Shown: piece after piece, positions 1 to 8,828 of the stretch
How positions within the stretch are numbered: the stretch's first letter is position 1
Layout: every line of letters begins with the position of its first letter
DNA from: Oxalicibacterium faecigallinarum
GTDB lineage: Bacteria; Pseudomonadota; Gammaproteobacteria; Burkholderiales; Burkholderiaceae_D
NCBI RefSeq assembly: GCF_014635705.1
Contig: NZ_BMDI01000001.1
Coordinates: 1,070,008-1,134,007, forward strand
Reading direction: 5' to 3'
DNA length: 64,000 bases
Program-made: the position numbers and the translations under genes
The notes under the pieces: generated by a model
The model's database searches: none
Told to the model about the DNA's origin: nothing
The model's input: the letters and a program-made list of their open reading frames with translations, nothing else

Positions 1-260
1 TCAAGTACCGCCGCGTCAACATTAAAGAAGCCGAGTGATCCGCCGATCACATTGCCGATGCCCAGTTCGGAGGCATGCGCAATCACGGAAGCGGTGGCCG
101 ACAGATCATCCACGACATCCGCAGGCCCGGTACGGGCGCGTCGGAACAGTAATTCGTAGGCAATCACGTCTTCGTGATGATTCAGGATAGGTTGTCGGGC
201 AAGGAAGAACTCCTTGACCCGCGGATAATCATCCGGTTGTTCGACGAGATCGGTGATCAT
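1..260 (-). CDS. HDOD / EAL-like signalling protein, N-terminal part (cut by window start)
   Basis: Only the first 86 codons are inside the window. Reading on the minus strand from the ATG at 260, residues ~16-22 read FFLARQP, followed by PILN and YELLFRRAR. This is the typical opening of proteins with a degenerate EAL-like half followed by an HDOD domain, which act in second-messenger or general signal transduction rather than as proven c-di-GMP phosphodiesterases. The rest of the EAL-like half and the HDOD domain lie outside the window, so the domain order is inferred. The start is the only ATG at the head of this similarity. A possible promoter lies at 432-460. Confidence 0.72.
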   Translation of the reverse strand, partial: MITDLVEQPDDYPRVKEFFLARQPILNHHEDVIAYELLFRRARTGPADVVDDLSATASVIAHASELGIGNVIGGSLGFFNVDAAVL

Positions 261-431
261 GAGATGAGACTCTTTCTTTACAGTAGCAAAACGCGGCGAT
301 CAGCCAATCCTGACTTCCTTTTCAACTACATACCGTCAACCTACTCATATCACGGTCCCTACATGAAGGAATTTTTACCTGACTGTCGAGAGCCAGCCAT
401 CCCATAAACAGGGTATGGATAAACCTTCTTC

Positions 432-460
432 ATTATTCTGCTGGCATTCCTTAAAGGCAA
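432..460 (-). promoter_or_regulatory. Possible sigma-70 promoter for the HDOD gene
   Basis: On the minus strand TTGCCT (460-455) and AATAAT (437-432) are separated by 17 bp. This would start transcription near 425 and give a leader of about 165 bases before the ATG at 260. Only the box match supports it. The rest of the 261-517 gap holds no convincing gene. Confidence 0.3.
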
Positions 461-517
461 GTGTAAATTTTGGTTAAATTACCAAGATTTGTGCGCTACC
501 CGACGCAACAAGACAAC

Positions 518-1441
518 TTAATGCGTCTTGCGTTTTTGCTTACCGGCCACGCCATCCGCTTTTCCTGTTTCGATCACGAATGTGGCCCCGCTATCCTGCC
601 CCAGCACCGATACCAGATAAGGCATCACTTCGCGCAGCACCGGCTCCAATGTCCAAGGCGGGTTGTGAATGAACATACCACTGCTATGCAGGCCAAAACC
701 ATCCGGTGAAGGTGTGGATACCGTCAACGTCACGTTCAGCCAGCCATTGGATGGAATCTTCTTCAGCTTGTCCGGCATCTGGCGTGACTCCATGCGGTTA
801 AGTGCGGGATACCAGACCGCATAAACGCCACTTGCAAATCGTTGCAGCCCATCCGTTACTGTATCGACTACGCTGCGGTAATCGCTTTTATCCTCATAGG
901 GTGGATCAATCAGCACAATGCCGCGCCGGGATGGCGGTGGCAGCAAGGCCTTCAATCCCTGAAATCCATTGGCGCGCTCAATCATCACACGTTTACCACG
1001 CGTAGCCGGACGCTTGCCCTGCTCCGCTGCATGTGCTTCCAGCTTGCGGAAATTATCAGCCAGCAGTTTGCTGTCTGCGGGATGCAGCTCAAAAAAACGC
1101 AGGCGATCCTGCTCACGCAGAATATGTTCGGCACAGTACGGCGATCCCGGGTAGTAGCGCATTTTCCCGCTTGGATTGAGCGACTTGATCAGATCCACAT
1201 AATCGGCAACAGCCGACGGCAAATCGGTACGCTCCCACAAGCGGGCAATCCCGGATTCATACTCGGCGTTCTTGCTCGCGTAATTACTGTCCAACGCATA
1301 TACGCCCGCACCCGAATGCGTGTCAATGTACATGTACGCCGTATCTTTTTGATTGAGATAGTTCAGCAACTGGATCTGAACGAGATGCTTGAGCACATCG
1401 GCATGATTACCCGCATGAAAAGCGTGGCGATAACTCAGCAT
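518..1441 (-). CDS. rlmJ: 23S rRNA (adenine-2030-N6)-methyltransferase RlmJ
   Basis: RlmJ methylates N6 of A2030 in 23S rRNA using S-adenosylmethionine. The chosen ATG at 1441 opens MLSYRHAFHAGNHADVLKH, the family's highly conserved N-terminus. The in-frame extension to 1600 has no family similarity and was left out. The catalytic DPPY-type motif is visible as LIDPPYE in the second half. The product has 307 residues, slightly longer than the ~280 of E. coli, because of a Lys/Arg-rich C-terminal tail (KQKRKTH). It is a single gene, with an exported protein divergent on one side and the HDOD gene downstream on the same strand. Confidence 0.93.
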   Translation of the reverse strand: MLSYRHAFHAGNHADVLKHLVQIQLLNYLNQKDTAYMYIDTHSGAGVYALDSNYASKNAEYESGIARLWERTDLPSAVADYVDLIKSLNPSGKMRYYPGSPYCAEHILREQDRLRFFELHPADSKLLADNFRKLEAHAAEQGKRPATRGKRVMIERANGFQGLKALLPPPSRRGIVLIDPPYEDKSDYRSVVDTVTDGLQRFASGVYAVWYPALNRMESRQMPDKLKKIPSNGWLNVTLTVSTPSPDGFGLHSSGMFIHNPPWTLEPVLREVMPYLVSVLGQDSGATFVIETGKADGVAGKQKRKTH

Positions 1442-1670
1442 AGGAATAGGTCTTTGTGAAGAAAAATAAGAATCCTGCCTTACCGGCAGAAGAATAACCA
1501 GCATTCTATCAAGAGCCTCTGACAAAACAGCGCTCGTCAAGAAAGTTGTACGGATGCGTGATCCAGAAATGCGCACGAAAGGTGATCTTCTTAAAAACAA
1601 GGTGAGTTAGCGCACCGAATGCAACCTTCCCTTCGCGCATGATCAACACAACAATAACAGGAGACACATC

Positions 1671-1997
1671 ATGCTGCCCCGATTACCACTTAGCCTTCTG
1701 ACGATCACCGGTGCGCTGACCATCTTGCCAGCACTGGCGCAGGCCGATGTGGTCAAATGCAGTGCACCGGACGGCTCGTTGACCTATACCGACGGTCGTT
1801 GTTCCGGCGCCTTGATGGTGGGACGCATGCCCAGCAATCGCTCAAGCTTTGCACCACCGCCTGTCCACAGCACGCAGTGGGCAGAAAAGATCGCCCCGCG
1901 CCAAGTGCGCACCGATGTCGAATCGGTCAAATCTGCCTACGATGCCATCAAGATGCGCGAAAACGGAGCAAGAATGGCTGAATTTACAACGGACTAA
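1671..1997 (+). CDS. Small exported DUF4124-like protein
   Basis: This 108-residue protein begins with a classic Sec signal peptide: positive charge, a hydrophobic core at residues ~7-20 and a likely AQA cleavage site before DVVKC. The mature part starts with the pattern KC...DGSLTYTDGRC, which matches the short DUF4124 domain found in many betaproteobacterial periplasmic proteins; the two cysteines could form a disulfide. A Shine-Dalgarno AGGAG lies shortly before the ATG. The gene ends in a hairpin terminator shared with clpB. The molecular function of DUF4124 proteins is not established, and nothing in the neighbourhood points to one. Confidence 0.7.
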   Translation: MLPRLPLSLLTITGALTILPALAQADVVKCSAPDGSLTYTDGRCSGALMVGRMPSNRSSFAPPPVHSTQWAEKIAPRQVRTDVESVKSAYDAIKMRENGARMAEFTTD

Positions 1998-2010
1998 TGT
2001 CTTCTCATAA

Positions 2011-2046
2011 AAAAGCCGTGAGGCATGACTGCCACACGGCTCTTTT
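2011..2046. terminator. Bidirectional terminator between the DUF4124 gene and clpB
   Basis: The arms AGCCGTG (2014-2020) and CACGGCT (2035-2041) form a stem with T-rich tracts on both sides. It can serve the plus-strand gene ending at 1997 and clpB ending at 2060. Confidence 0.75.
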
Positions 2047-2059
2047 GCATTCAGCAAGT

Positions 2060-4642
2060 TCAGATCACTTTGTTGAACGTCAGCTCGCCGTGATCTGCAT
2101 CGATACGAATACCATCTTTGGGACCGAATCGTCCTTCCAGAATCGCCTTGGATAACGGATTTTCGATCTGGTGCTGGATTGCACGCTTCAATGGACGTGC
2201 GCCATACACCGGATCAAAACCAGCTTCCGCGATCAGCTGTAACGCCGCGTCCGAGACCTCCAGCGACATATCCATACGCGCCAGACGCTGTTCCAAAGTG
2301 TGCAGCTGGATCTTGGCGATCGAACCGATGTTCTTGGCATCCAGTGCATGGAAGACCACAATCTCATCAATACGATTGATGAATTCAGGACGGAAATGGC
2401 CCTGCACTTCCGCCATAACAGCCATCTTCACCAACGCAGGATCACTCTCTTCCATTGACTGGATTTTGTGCGAACCAAGATTCGAGGTCATCACAATCAC
2501 GGTGTTCTTGAAATCCACCGTGCGACCTTGTCCGTCCGTCATGCGACCATCGTCCAGCACCTGCAGCAGAACATTGAACACGTCTGGATGCGCCTTTTCA
2601 ATCTCGTCCAGCAGGATCACGCTATATGGTTTGCGACGCACGGCTTCCGTCAAATAACCACCCTCTTCGTAACCCACATAACCCGGCGGCGCACCGATCA
2701 GACGGGCTACCGAATGCTTCTCCATGAACTCGCTCATGTCGATGCGAATCAGCGCCTCTTCGGTATCGAACAGGAAGGTTGCCAGCGCTTTACACAACTC
2801 GGTTTTGCCGACACCGGTCGGGCCAAGAAACATGAACGAGCCGTATGGACGATCCGGATCGCCCAGACCTGCACGTGAACGACGAATCGCATCCGACACG
2901 GCAACGATCGCTTCATGCTGCCCCACCACGCGATTGTGCAAGGCGTCTTCCATCTGCAGCAGCTTGTCGCGCTCACCCTGCATCATGCGCGACACGGGAA
3001 TGCCGGTTGCACGCGAGACGACTTCCGCGATCTCTTCGGCGCCGACCTGTGTACGCACCAGTTGCCGACGCTCCGACGTGTCTTCACCGGTAATGGCATT
3101 CTTCAGTTGCGACTCCAAGTCTGGCAAGGTTTTGTATTGCAGTTCGGAAACCCGCTGCCAGTCGCTCTTGCGCTTGGCTTCATCCATCTGCAGACGCACT
3201 TTCTCGATCTCTTCCTTGATGTGCTTGCTGCCTTGCGCCGATGCTTTCTCTGCCTTCCAGATTTCTTCCAGATCGGCATATTCACGGCCCAGGCGTTCAA
3301 TCTCATCCTCGATCAAGGCAAGACGACGTTGCGATGCTTCGTCCTTTTCCTTCTTGACGGCTTCGCGCTCGATCTTGAGCTGGATCAGACGACGATCAAG
3401 ACGATCCATCACTTCCGGCTTGGAGTCGATTTCAATCTTGATCTTGGACGCTGCTTCATCGATCAGATCGATGGCCTTGTCAGGCAGGAAGCGATCGGTG
3501 ATGTAACGATGCGAGAGCTCTGCCGCAGCCACGATGGCAGGATCGGTGATATCAACACCGTGATGCAGCTCATAACGCTCCTGCAAGCCACGCAGGATTG
3601 CAATCGTCGATTCGACAGTCGGCTCATCTACCAGAATTTTCTGGAAGCGCCGCTCCAGTGCAGCATCTTTCTCGATGTATTTGCGATATTCATCCAGCGT
3701 GGTCGCGCCGACGCAATGCAGTTCGCCACGTGCCAGCGCAGGCTTGAGCATATTGCCCGCATCCATTGCACCTTCGGACTTGCCGGCGCCAACCAGCGTG
3801 TGCATTTCATCGATGAATACGATCGATTGACCCGCATCCTCGGCAAGTTCCGTCAATACGGCTTTCAGACGCTCTTCAAATTCACCCCGATATTTGGCGC
3901 CGGCCAGCAATGACGCCAGATCGAGCGACAAAACGCGTTTGCCTTTCAGGCTTTCCGGTACTTCACCATTGACGATACGTTGCGCCAGACCTTCAACGAT
4001 GGCTGTCTTGCCCACACCCGGCTCGCCAATCAGCACCGGATTATTCTTGGAGCGACGCTGCAATACCTGAATCGCGCGACGGATTTCGTCATCCCGACCA
4101 ATGACCGGATCGAGCTTGCCATTGCGGGCACGCTCGGTCAGATCCAGTGTGTATTTTTTGAGCGCTTCGCGCTGACCTTCGCCATCGGCGGAATCCACCT
4201 TGTTATTGCCACGCACCGCCTTGATGGCCGCCTCCAGCGCTTTGCGTGTCAACCCGTTCTCGCGCACGATGCGACCGGCTTCGGACTTGTCTTCGGTCAG
4301 ACCAAGCAACACCATTTCTGTCGCGATGAACTGATCCCCGTGTTTCTGTGCTTCCTTGTCTGCGACGTTGAGCAGCATGGCCAAATCGCGGCCAACCTGA
4401 ACGTCGCCGCCGTTACCCGACACTTTGGGTAGCCGATCAAACGCGCTCTTAAGCGCATTGACCATGCCATTGATGTTGGCGCCCGCGCGCTGCAACAGCG
4501 AACGCGTACTGCTGTCATCCTGACTCAGAAGTGCCGTCAGGAGGTGGACAGGTTCGATATATTGATTATCATTGCCGACCGCATGACTTTGCGCGTCAGC
4601 CAGTGCTTCCTGCAGTTTGGTAGTGAGTTTGTCGAGTCGCAT
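2060..4642 (-). CDS. clpB: ATP-dependent disaggregase ClpB (Hsp100)
   Basis: ClpB is a hexameric AAA+ chaperone that pulls polypeptides out of aggregates together with DnaK/DnaJ/GrpE. The 860-residue product has the full layout: Clp N domain (~1-145), NBD1 with Walker A GEPGVGKT at 206-213 and Walker B VFIDEMHT, the middle coiled-coil domain rich in E/K/R (~400-520), and NBD2 with Walker A GPTGVGKT (~605-612) and the sensor region [10 protein letters not shown]. There is no ClpP-binding loop to suggest a protease partner. Length and motifs match the family. The ATG at 4642 follows a GGAG Shine-Dalgarno. A sigma-32-like promoter lies 37-64 bases upstream, which fits heat-shock control. Confidence 0.98.
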   Translation of the reverse strand: MRLDKLTTKLQEALADAQSHAVGNDNQYIEPVHLLTALLSQDDSSTRSLLQRAGANINGMVNALKSAFDRLPKVSGNGGDVQVGRDLAMLLNVADKEAQKHGDQFIATEMVLLGLTEDKSEAGRIVRENGLTRKALEAAIKAVRGNNKVDSADGEGQREALKKYTLDLTERARNGKLDPVIGRDDEIRRAIQVLQRRSKNNPVLIGEPGVGKTAIVEGLAQRIVNGEVPESLKGKRVLSLDLASLLAGAKYRGEFEERLKAVLTELAEDAGQSIVFIDEMHTLVGAGKSEGAMDAGNMLKPALARGELHCVGATTLDEYRKYIEKDAALERRFQKILVDEPTVESTIAILRGLQERYELHHGVDITDPAIVAAAELSHRYITDRFLPDKAIDLIDEAASKIKIEIDSKPEVMDRLDRRLIQLKIEREAVKKEKDEASQRRLALIEDEIERLGREYADLEEIWKAEKASAQGSKHIKEEIEKVRLQMDEAKRKSDWQRVSELQYKTLPDLESQLKNAITGEDTSERRQLVRTQVGAEEIAEVVSRATGIPVSRMMQGERDKLLQMEDALHNRVVGQHEAIVAVSDAIRRSRAGLGDPDRPYGSFMFLGPTGVGKTELCKALATFLFDTEEALIRIDMSEFMEKHSVARLIGAPPGYVGYEEGGYLTEAVRRKPYSVILLDEIEKAHPDVFNVLLQVLDDGRMTDGQGRTVDFKNTVIVMTSNLGSHKIQSMEESDPALVKMAVMAEVQGHFRPEFINRIDEIVVFHALDAKNIGSIAKIQLHTLEQRLARMDMSLEVSDAALQLIAEAGFDPVYGARPLKRAIQHQIENPLSKAILEGRFGPKDGIRIDADHGELTFNKVI

Positions 4643-4678
4643 TGCAACTTCTCCGTTAGAAGATCAGTGATGCATGGA

Positions 4679-4706
4679 AAATAAGGCCACATACCCGCTT
4701 TTCAAG
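4679..4706 (-). promoter_or_regulatory. Sigma-32-type heat-shock promoter of clpB
   Basis: On the minus strand CTTGAAAA (4706-4699) is followed 12 bases later by CCTTATTT (4686-4679). The -35 box is identical to the sigma-32 consensus CTTGAAA; the -10 box agrees with CCCCATnT at all but two positions. The position fits the known heat-shock control of clpB. Confidence 0.7.
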
Positions 4707-4765
4707 CAGGGACATTTAACAATTCACACGGCGAGGAAAGGCGCATGCCTGTCTTGCAATATAGC

Positions 4766-5140
4766 TTATGCAGACAGTGCTCGATAGGTGGCAAATCCTG
4801 CCATGCAGAACAGAATGGAACCCAGCAGATGCAGGAGAGTATGTCCGAGCGCCCAAAGATAGTCGCCGCGCTGCAGCAGCAAAACGGATTCGGCAGAGAA
4901 CGAAGAAAAAGTGGTCAAACCACCAAGAAAACCGGTGATGGCAAACAGACGCCATTCGGAAGAAAGATCGGGCTGCGCCGCAAAGAACGCCACGGCTATG
5001 CCGACCATATAGCCGCCCCCCAGATTGGCCAGCAAGGTCCCTAGAGGGACATGCGGCGTGAGTGCATTCAGAAAGACAGACAGGCCCCAGCGCAACCAGG
5101 CGCCCAGTGCTGCGCCAATGCCGACTGCGAGCCAGCCCAT
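4766..5140 (-). CDS. crcB: Fluoride exporter CrcB/FluC
   Basis: Fluc channels are small dual-topology dimers that let fluoride leave the cytoplasm. The 124-residue product has four hydrophobic segments and the family signatures GxxLANLGGG (as [10 protein letters not shown]) and [12 protein letters not shown], which carries the phenylalanines and the polar track of the pore. The start [13 protein letters not shown] at 5140 overlaps the moaE stop as TAATG, which implies translational coupling. No fluoride riboswitch is visible, because the gene sits at the end of the thrC-moeA-moaD-moaE unit instead of having its own leader. Confidence 0.93.
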   Translation of the reverse strand: MGWLAVGIGAALGAWLRWGLSVFLNALTPHVPLGTLLANLGGGYMVGIAVAFFAAQPDLSSEWRLFAITGFLGGLTTFSSFSAESVLLLQRGDYLWALGHTLLHLLGSILFCMAGFATYRALSA

Positions 5141-5619
5141 TATTTTTCCACGCCTTGCAAGGCCGCATCGATATGCCACTTCTTCAGTGCCACATCATCG
5201 GTTACACGCGCATCGACCCAGCGCGCGCCTTCCGGGGTCTGTTCCTTCTTCCAGAAAGGCGCGTCTGTCTTCAGATAATCGATGATGAACTCGCACGCCT
5301 CGAACGCTTCGCCGCGATGTGCCGAGGTTACGGCAACCAGTACGATCTGATCTTTCGGTAACAAGGGGCCGACACGATGGATCACCAGCGCATCGCCCAG
5401 TTGCCAGCGCTGCCTGGCCTGGTCGACGATATTCTGCAGCGCTTTTTCCGTCATGCCCGGATAATGTTCGAGCTCCATCTCGGCAACCGCACTTCCATCG
5501 TTGATGTCACGCACCGTACCGATGAAAGTGACGACCGCGCCGATTTGCGGACTCTCTGCACGCAAGGCAGCGACTTCCGCGCTGACATCGAAATCCTCGG
5601 TTTGGACGCGAACTGGCAT
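5140..5619 (-). CDS. moaE: Molybdopterin synthase catalytic subunit MoaE
   Basis: MoaE, with the thiocarboxylated MoaD, converts cyclic pyranopterin monophosphate to molybdopterin. The 159-residue product shows the family landmarks: [12 protein letters not shown] near the N-terminus, the HYPGM stretch, and the C-terminal catalytic region [13 protein letters not shown] with the conserved lysines. It lies 21 bases downstream of moaD and shares bases with the crcB start, so the three are probably translated from one message. Start ATG at 5619. Confidence 0.96.
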   Translation of the reverse strand: MPVRVQTEDFDVSAEVAALRAESPQIGAVVTFIGTVRDINDGSAVAEMELEHYPGMTEKALQNIVDQARQRWQLGDALVIHRVGPLLPKDQIVLVAVTSAHRGEAFEACEFIIDYLKTDAPFWKKEQTPEGARWVDARVTDDVALKKWHIDAALQGVEK

Positions 5620-5640
5620 TCCGACTACTCCGTTTGAAAA

Positions 5641-5898
5641 TCAGCCGCCGGTAACCGGTGGAAAGAAGGCAACCTCGCCGCCATCCTTGACCTGTGTGTC
5701 GGCATCGGTCATTTGCTGGTCGTAAGCCATACGCAAGGAGCGATTCTCACCCAAAGCCTCGGCCCACACACCGCCACGCTCACGTAGCAGCACACGCACA
5801 GCACCAACCGTGTTCACACTATCAGGAATGTCGAGTGACTCCTGCGATACGCCCAGCGCTTCGCGCACACTGGCAAAAAAACGTAACTGGATCTTCAT
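5641..5898 (-). CDS. moaD: Molybdopterin synthase sulfur carrier subunit MoaD
   Basis: MoaD is a ubiquitin-fold protein whose C-terminal Gly-Gly is adenylated and thiocarboxylated to donate sulfur to MoaE. The 85-residue product ends in VTGG, with FFPPVTGG as the typical tail. It begins MKIQLRFFASVREALG, the standard first beta strand. It lies two bases downstream of moeA and just before moaE, so it is part of the same cofactor block. Confidence 0.96.
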   Translation of the reverse strand: MKIQLRFFASVREALGVSQESLDIPDSVNTVGAVRVLLRERGGVWAEALGENRSLRMAYDQQMTDADTQVKDGGEVAFFPPVTGG

Positions 5899-5900
5899 GC

Positions 5901-7142
5901 TTACGCCATCAAATCACGAAAAGAAATAAAACGCACTGTATCGCCGCGTGCAATCGTCTTGCCCGGCGGATTATCGATCAGTCCATCGCCCCAGACAGTT
6001 GAGGTCAATACACCGGAACTCTGATTGGGAAAAAGATCCAGCCCACCTGCAGCGTTGATTTTCGCACGCAGGAATTCATTACGACGATCCGCTTTCGGCC
6101 AGTCAAAATCGGCACGCATCTGGTAAGACGACACGCCGACATCCTGCACACCTTGCAATCGCAAAATGAAGGGCCGGACAAACAATAAAAAGGTCACAAA
6201 GCTCGAGACCGGATTACCGGGCAAGCCAAGGAAAAATGCCGTATCCTGGCTGCCAGTATGATTTACTTCGCCAAAGGCCAACGGCTTGCCCGGCTTGAGC
6301 GCAATCTGCCACATGTTCAAACGGCCCTCGGCTTCGACTGCCGGCTTGACGTGATCCTCTTCACCGACCGATACACCGCCGGAGGTAATGATCAGATCAT
6401 GTTCCTCCGATGCACGACGCAAGGTATCGCGTGTTGCCGTCAAGGTATCCGGCACGATGCCGAAATCCGTTACTTCGCACCCCAGACCTTGCAACAAGCC
6501 ACGCAAGGCAAATCGATTGGAGTTGTAGATTGCGCCCGGCTTCAACTGCTCACCCGGCATCGTCAACTCATCGCCGGTAAAGAACACGGCCACGCGCAAT
6601 TTGCGCACAACCTCCAGCGTTGCCAAACCGACAGAAGCAGCCAATCCCAGCTCTTGCGCACGCAGGCGCTGCCCGGCTTTCAGAATTTCACTACCAGAGC
6701 GAATATCCTCGCCCGCACGTCGAATCCACTCGCCAACCTGCGGTACATGACGCACGGTGACGTAATCGCCGTCATCCCGCTTTTCCGCTTCGCAGACTTC
6801 CTGCATCACCACCGCATCCGCCCCAGACGGGATCATCGCACCGGTAAAAATACGCGCGACAGTCTGTGCCTCTAACGGCTGTCCGACATGGCCCGCCGGA
6901 ATACGCTGGCTCACACGCAGGGTCGCACTACCACTTGCACAGTCAGCAGCACGCACCGCATAGCCATCCATCTGCGTATTGTCGGCTGGCGGTACATTGA
7001 TTTGCGACGTTTGCGCACACGCAAGAATGCGGCCATTCGCATCCATGGTTGCCAGCGTTTCCGTCCCGATGATCGGACGCGCAGCCGTCAACAAGATCTC
7101 CAGTGCCTCGGCAACGCTCAACATGGGCTTGGGTGCGTTCAT
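5901..7142 (-). CDS. moeA: Molybdopterin molybdenumtransferase MoeA
   Basis: MoeA inserts molybdate into adenylated molybdopterin. The 413-residue product has the expected elements: PPADNTQMDGYAVR near the N-terminus, GAMIPSGADAVV, the MoCF-biosynthesis motif TSGGVSVGEEDH with the catalytic acidic residues, and LPGNPVSSFVTF. It lies 21 bases downstream of thrC and two bases before moaD. The other pathway genes (moaA, moaC, mobA) are not in the window, so the pathway is only partly encoded here. Confidence 0.96.
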   Translation of the reverse strand: MNAPKPMLSVAEALEILLTAARPIIGTETLATMDANGRILACAQTSQINVPPADNTQMDGYAVRAADCASGSATLRVSQRIPAGHVGQPLEAQTVARIFTGAMIPSGADAVVMQEVCEAEKRDDGDYVTVRHVPQVGEWIRRAGEDIRSGSEILKAGQRLRAQELGLAASVGLATLEVVRKLRVAVFFTGDELTMPGEQLKPGAIYNSNRFALRGLLQGLGCEVTDFGIVPDTLTATRDTLRRASEEHDLIITSGGVSVGEEDHVKPAVEAEGRLNMWQIALKPGKPLAFGEVNHTGSQDTAFFLGLPGNPVSSFVTFLLFVRPFILRLQGVQDVGVSSYQMRADFDWPKADRRNEFLRAKINAAGGLDLFPNQSSGVLTSTVWGDGLIDNPPGKTIARGDTVRFISFRDLMA

Positions 7143-7163
7143 ACCGGTATGGATCGCTCTGGA

Positions 7164-8624
7164 TTACAGACCGGTATGGGCCGCGATGAAGGCCTTCATC
7201 TTGTCGATGTCGGTCGTCATCACTTCAAAACGCTGCGGCAAGTCTTCGATGTTTTCAAAACCGGCTGGACGCTCGGCATCACGATCCAGCGCTTCACGAA
7301 TCGTTTCGTTGAATTTTGCCGGCAAGGCGGTTTCCAGCACGATCATTGTCGTGCCCGGCGTCAGATGTTCGCGCGCGACCTTGACTCCATCCGCCGTGTG
7401 CGTATCGATCATCAGATCGTACTGTTTGTACAAATCGCGAATCGTGGCGACGCGATCAGCGTGCGACGACTTACCGGATACAAAACCAAACTGCGCAACC
7501 TTGGTAAATTCATCGCCATCGCTGCCCGGTTTTCCCGACAGATCGAAGCCGCCCTGCGTTTCCACTTTGTGGAACAAGGCGCGCACACGCTCGCCGTCGC
7601 GGCCAAGCAGATCGTAGACGAAGCGCTCAAAGTTGGATGCCTTGCTGATATCCATGCTTGGGCTGGTCGTGTGAAAGGTCTCCGCCGATTTGCGCACGCG
7701 ATAGACACCGGTGCGGAAGAACTCGTCGAGCACATCGTTTTCATTCGTGGCCACGACCAGCTTATCGATCGGCAAGCCCATCATGCGCGCGATATGGCCG
7801 GCGCAGATGTTGCCGAAATTACCGGAAGGTACCGTGAACGACACTTTCTGTTCGTTGCTGGTCGTCGCGCTCAAGTAACCGCGGAAGTAATAGATCACCT
7901 GCGCAACAACACGCGCCCAGTTGATCGAATTGACCGTACCAATCTTCTGCTTTTGTTTGAAGGCGTGGTCATTGGACACGGCTTTGACCATATCCTGACA
8001 ATCATCAAACACGCCTTCGACCGCCAGATTGAAAATATTCGGGTCCTGCAGGCTGAACATTTGCGCCGTCTGGAAAGCACTCATCTTCTTGTGCGGCGAC
8101 AACATGAAAACGCGGATGCCTTTCTTGCCGCGCATTGCATATTCGGCCGCACTGCCGGTATCACCGGAGGTTGCGCCAAAGATGTTCAGTTCCGCATGCT
8201 GCTTGGCCAGCGTGTATTCGAACAAATTACCCAGCAACTGCATGGCCATATCCTTGAACGCCAGCGTCGGGCCATTGGACAATGCCTGCAGCATCAACTT
8301 GCTGCCATTTTTTTCTTCCACCAGCCGCAGCGGCGTAATACGAGCAGCATCTTCGCCTTTGCGTGCATTGCGGTATACATCTGCCGTATATGTTTTATGT
8401 GCGAGCGCATGCAGATCGGCATCCGGAATATCCGTCGCAAATTTTTTCAGGATCGCATAGGCAAGGTCGGCGTACGACAAGGTACGCCAGGTATCGAGCT
8501 CCTCGGAGGTGACCTGCGGATAAGAGGCCGGCAGATACAAGCCGCCGTCAGGAGCAAGGCCGCCAAGCAGAATCTGGGAAAAGGATTGATCGGCTGCAGT
8601 GCCGCGGGTCGAAATATATTGCAT
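7164..8624 (-). CDS. thrC: Threonine synthase
   Basis: ThrC converts O-phosphohomoserine to threonine with pyridoxal phosphate. The start MQYISTRGTAADQSF at 8624 fits the family; an in-frame extension to 8708 reads into the promoter. The PLP lysine is in TLAFKDMAMQ, and the phosphate-binding GNFGNICAG and substrate segment ATSGDTGSAA are intact. The 486-residue length matches the larger, ThrC type-2-like class of proteobacteria and yeast. It follows hom but is separated from it by a strong terminator and has its own -10 box, so it seems to be the first gene of the thrC-moeA-moaD-moaE-crcB unit. Confidence 0.96.
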   Translation of the reverse strand: MQYISTRGTAADQSFSQILLGGLAPDGGLYLPASYPQVTSEELDTWRTLSYADLAYAILKKFATDIPDADLHALAHKTYTADVYRNARKGEDAARITPLRLVEEKNGSKLMLQALSNGPTLAFKDMAMQLLGNLFEYTLAKQHAELNIFGATSGDTGSAAEYAMRGKKGIRVFMLSPHKKMSAFQTAQMFSLQDPNIFNLAVEGVFDDCQDMVKAVSNDHAFKQKQKIGTVNSINWARVVAQVIYYFRGYLSATTSNEQKVSFTVPSGNFGNICAGHIARMMGLPIDKLVVATNENDVLDEFFRTGVYRVRKSAETFHTTSPSMDISKASNFERFVYDLLGRDGERVRALFHKVETQGGFDLSGKPGSDGDEFTKVAQFGFVSGKSSHADRVATIRDLYKQYDLMIDTHTADGVKVAREHLTPGTTMIVLETALPAKFNETIREALDRDAERPAGFENIEDLPQRFEVMTTDIDKMKAFIAAHTGL

Positions 8625-8706
8625 GTCGTAAAGGAAAGAAAACCGAAAACGGCACGTCGGCACAAGCCAGCCGTCGAGTAAACGTAGCGGAAAACCGCAA
8701 GCTCTC

Positions 8707-8712
8707 ATTATA
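8707..8712 (-). promoter_or_regulatory. -10 box of a thrC promoter
   Basis: A perfect TATAAT lies on the minus strand 82 bases upstream of the thrC ATG, downstream of the hom terminator. The -35 position is poor, so an activator or only moderate strength may apply. Confidence 0.5.
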
Positions 8713-8780
8713 CCTGCAGCATCGTCTTTGCCCTAGGAGGCTGATATGCCGAACTACAGTGTCGCGGCCCAACAGACAAG

Positions 8781-8806
8781 AAAAAAGGCGCCGCAGCGCC
8801 TTTTTA
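8781..8806 (-). terminator. Terminator downstream of hom
   Basis: A GGCGC/GCGCC stem with a CGCA loop (8787-8800) is extended by A and T tracts on both sides. It lies 22 bases after the hom stop and could work on either strand. Confidence 0.85.
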
Positions 8807-8828
8807 TTCTCAGCATCACAAAGACTGA

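Noticed and set aside
4643-4765. Search for a fluoride riboswitch near crcB
   Set aside because: The gene has no leader of its own; it overlaps moaE. No riboswitch-like sequence was seen.
6888-8681. A 597-codon plus-strand frame antisense to moeA and thrC
   Set aside because: It spans two well-recognised genes and their junction and has no domain; it is a shadow frame.
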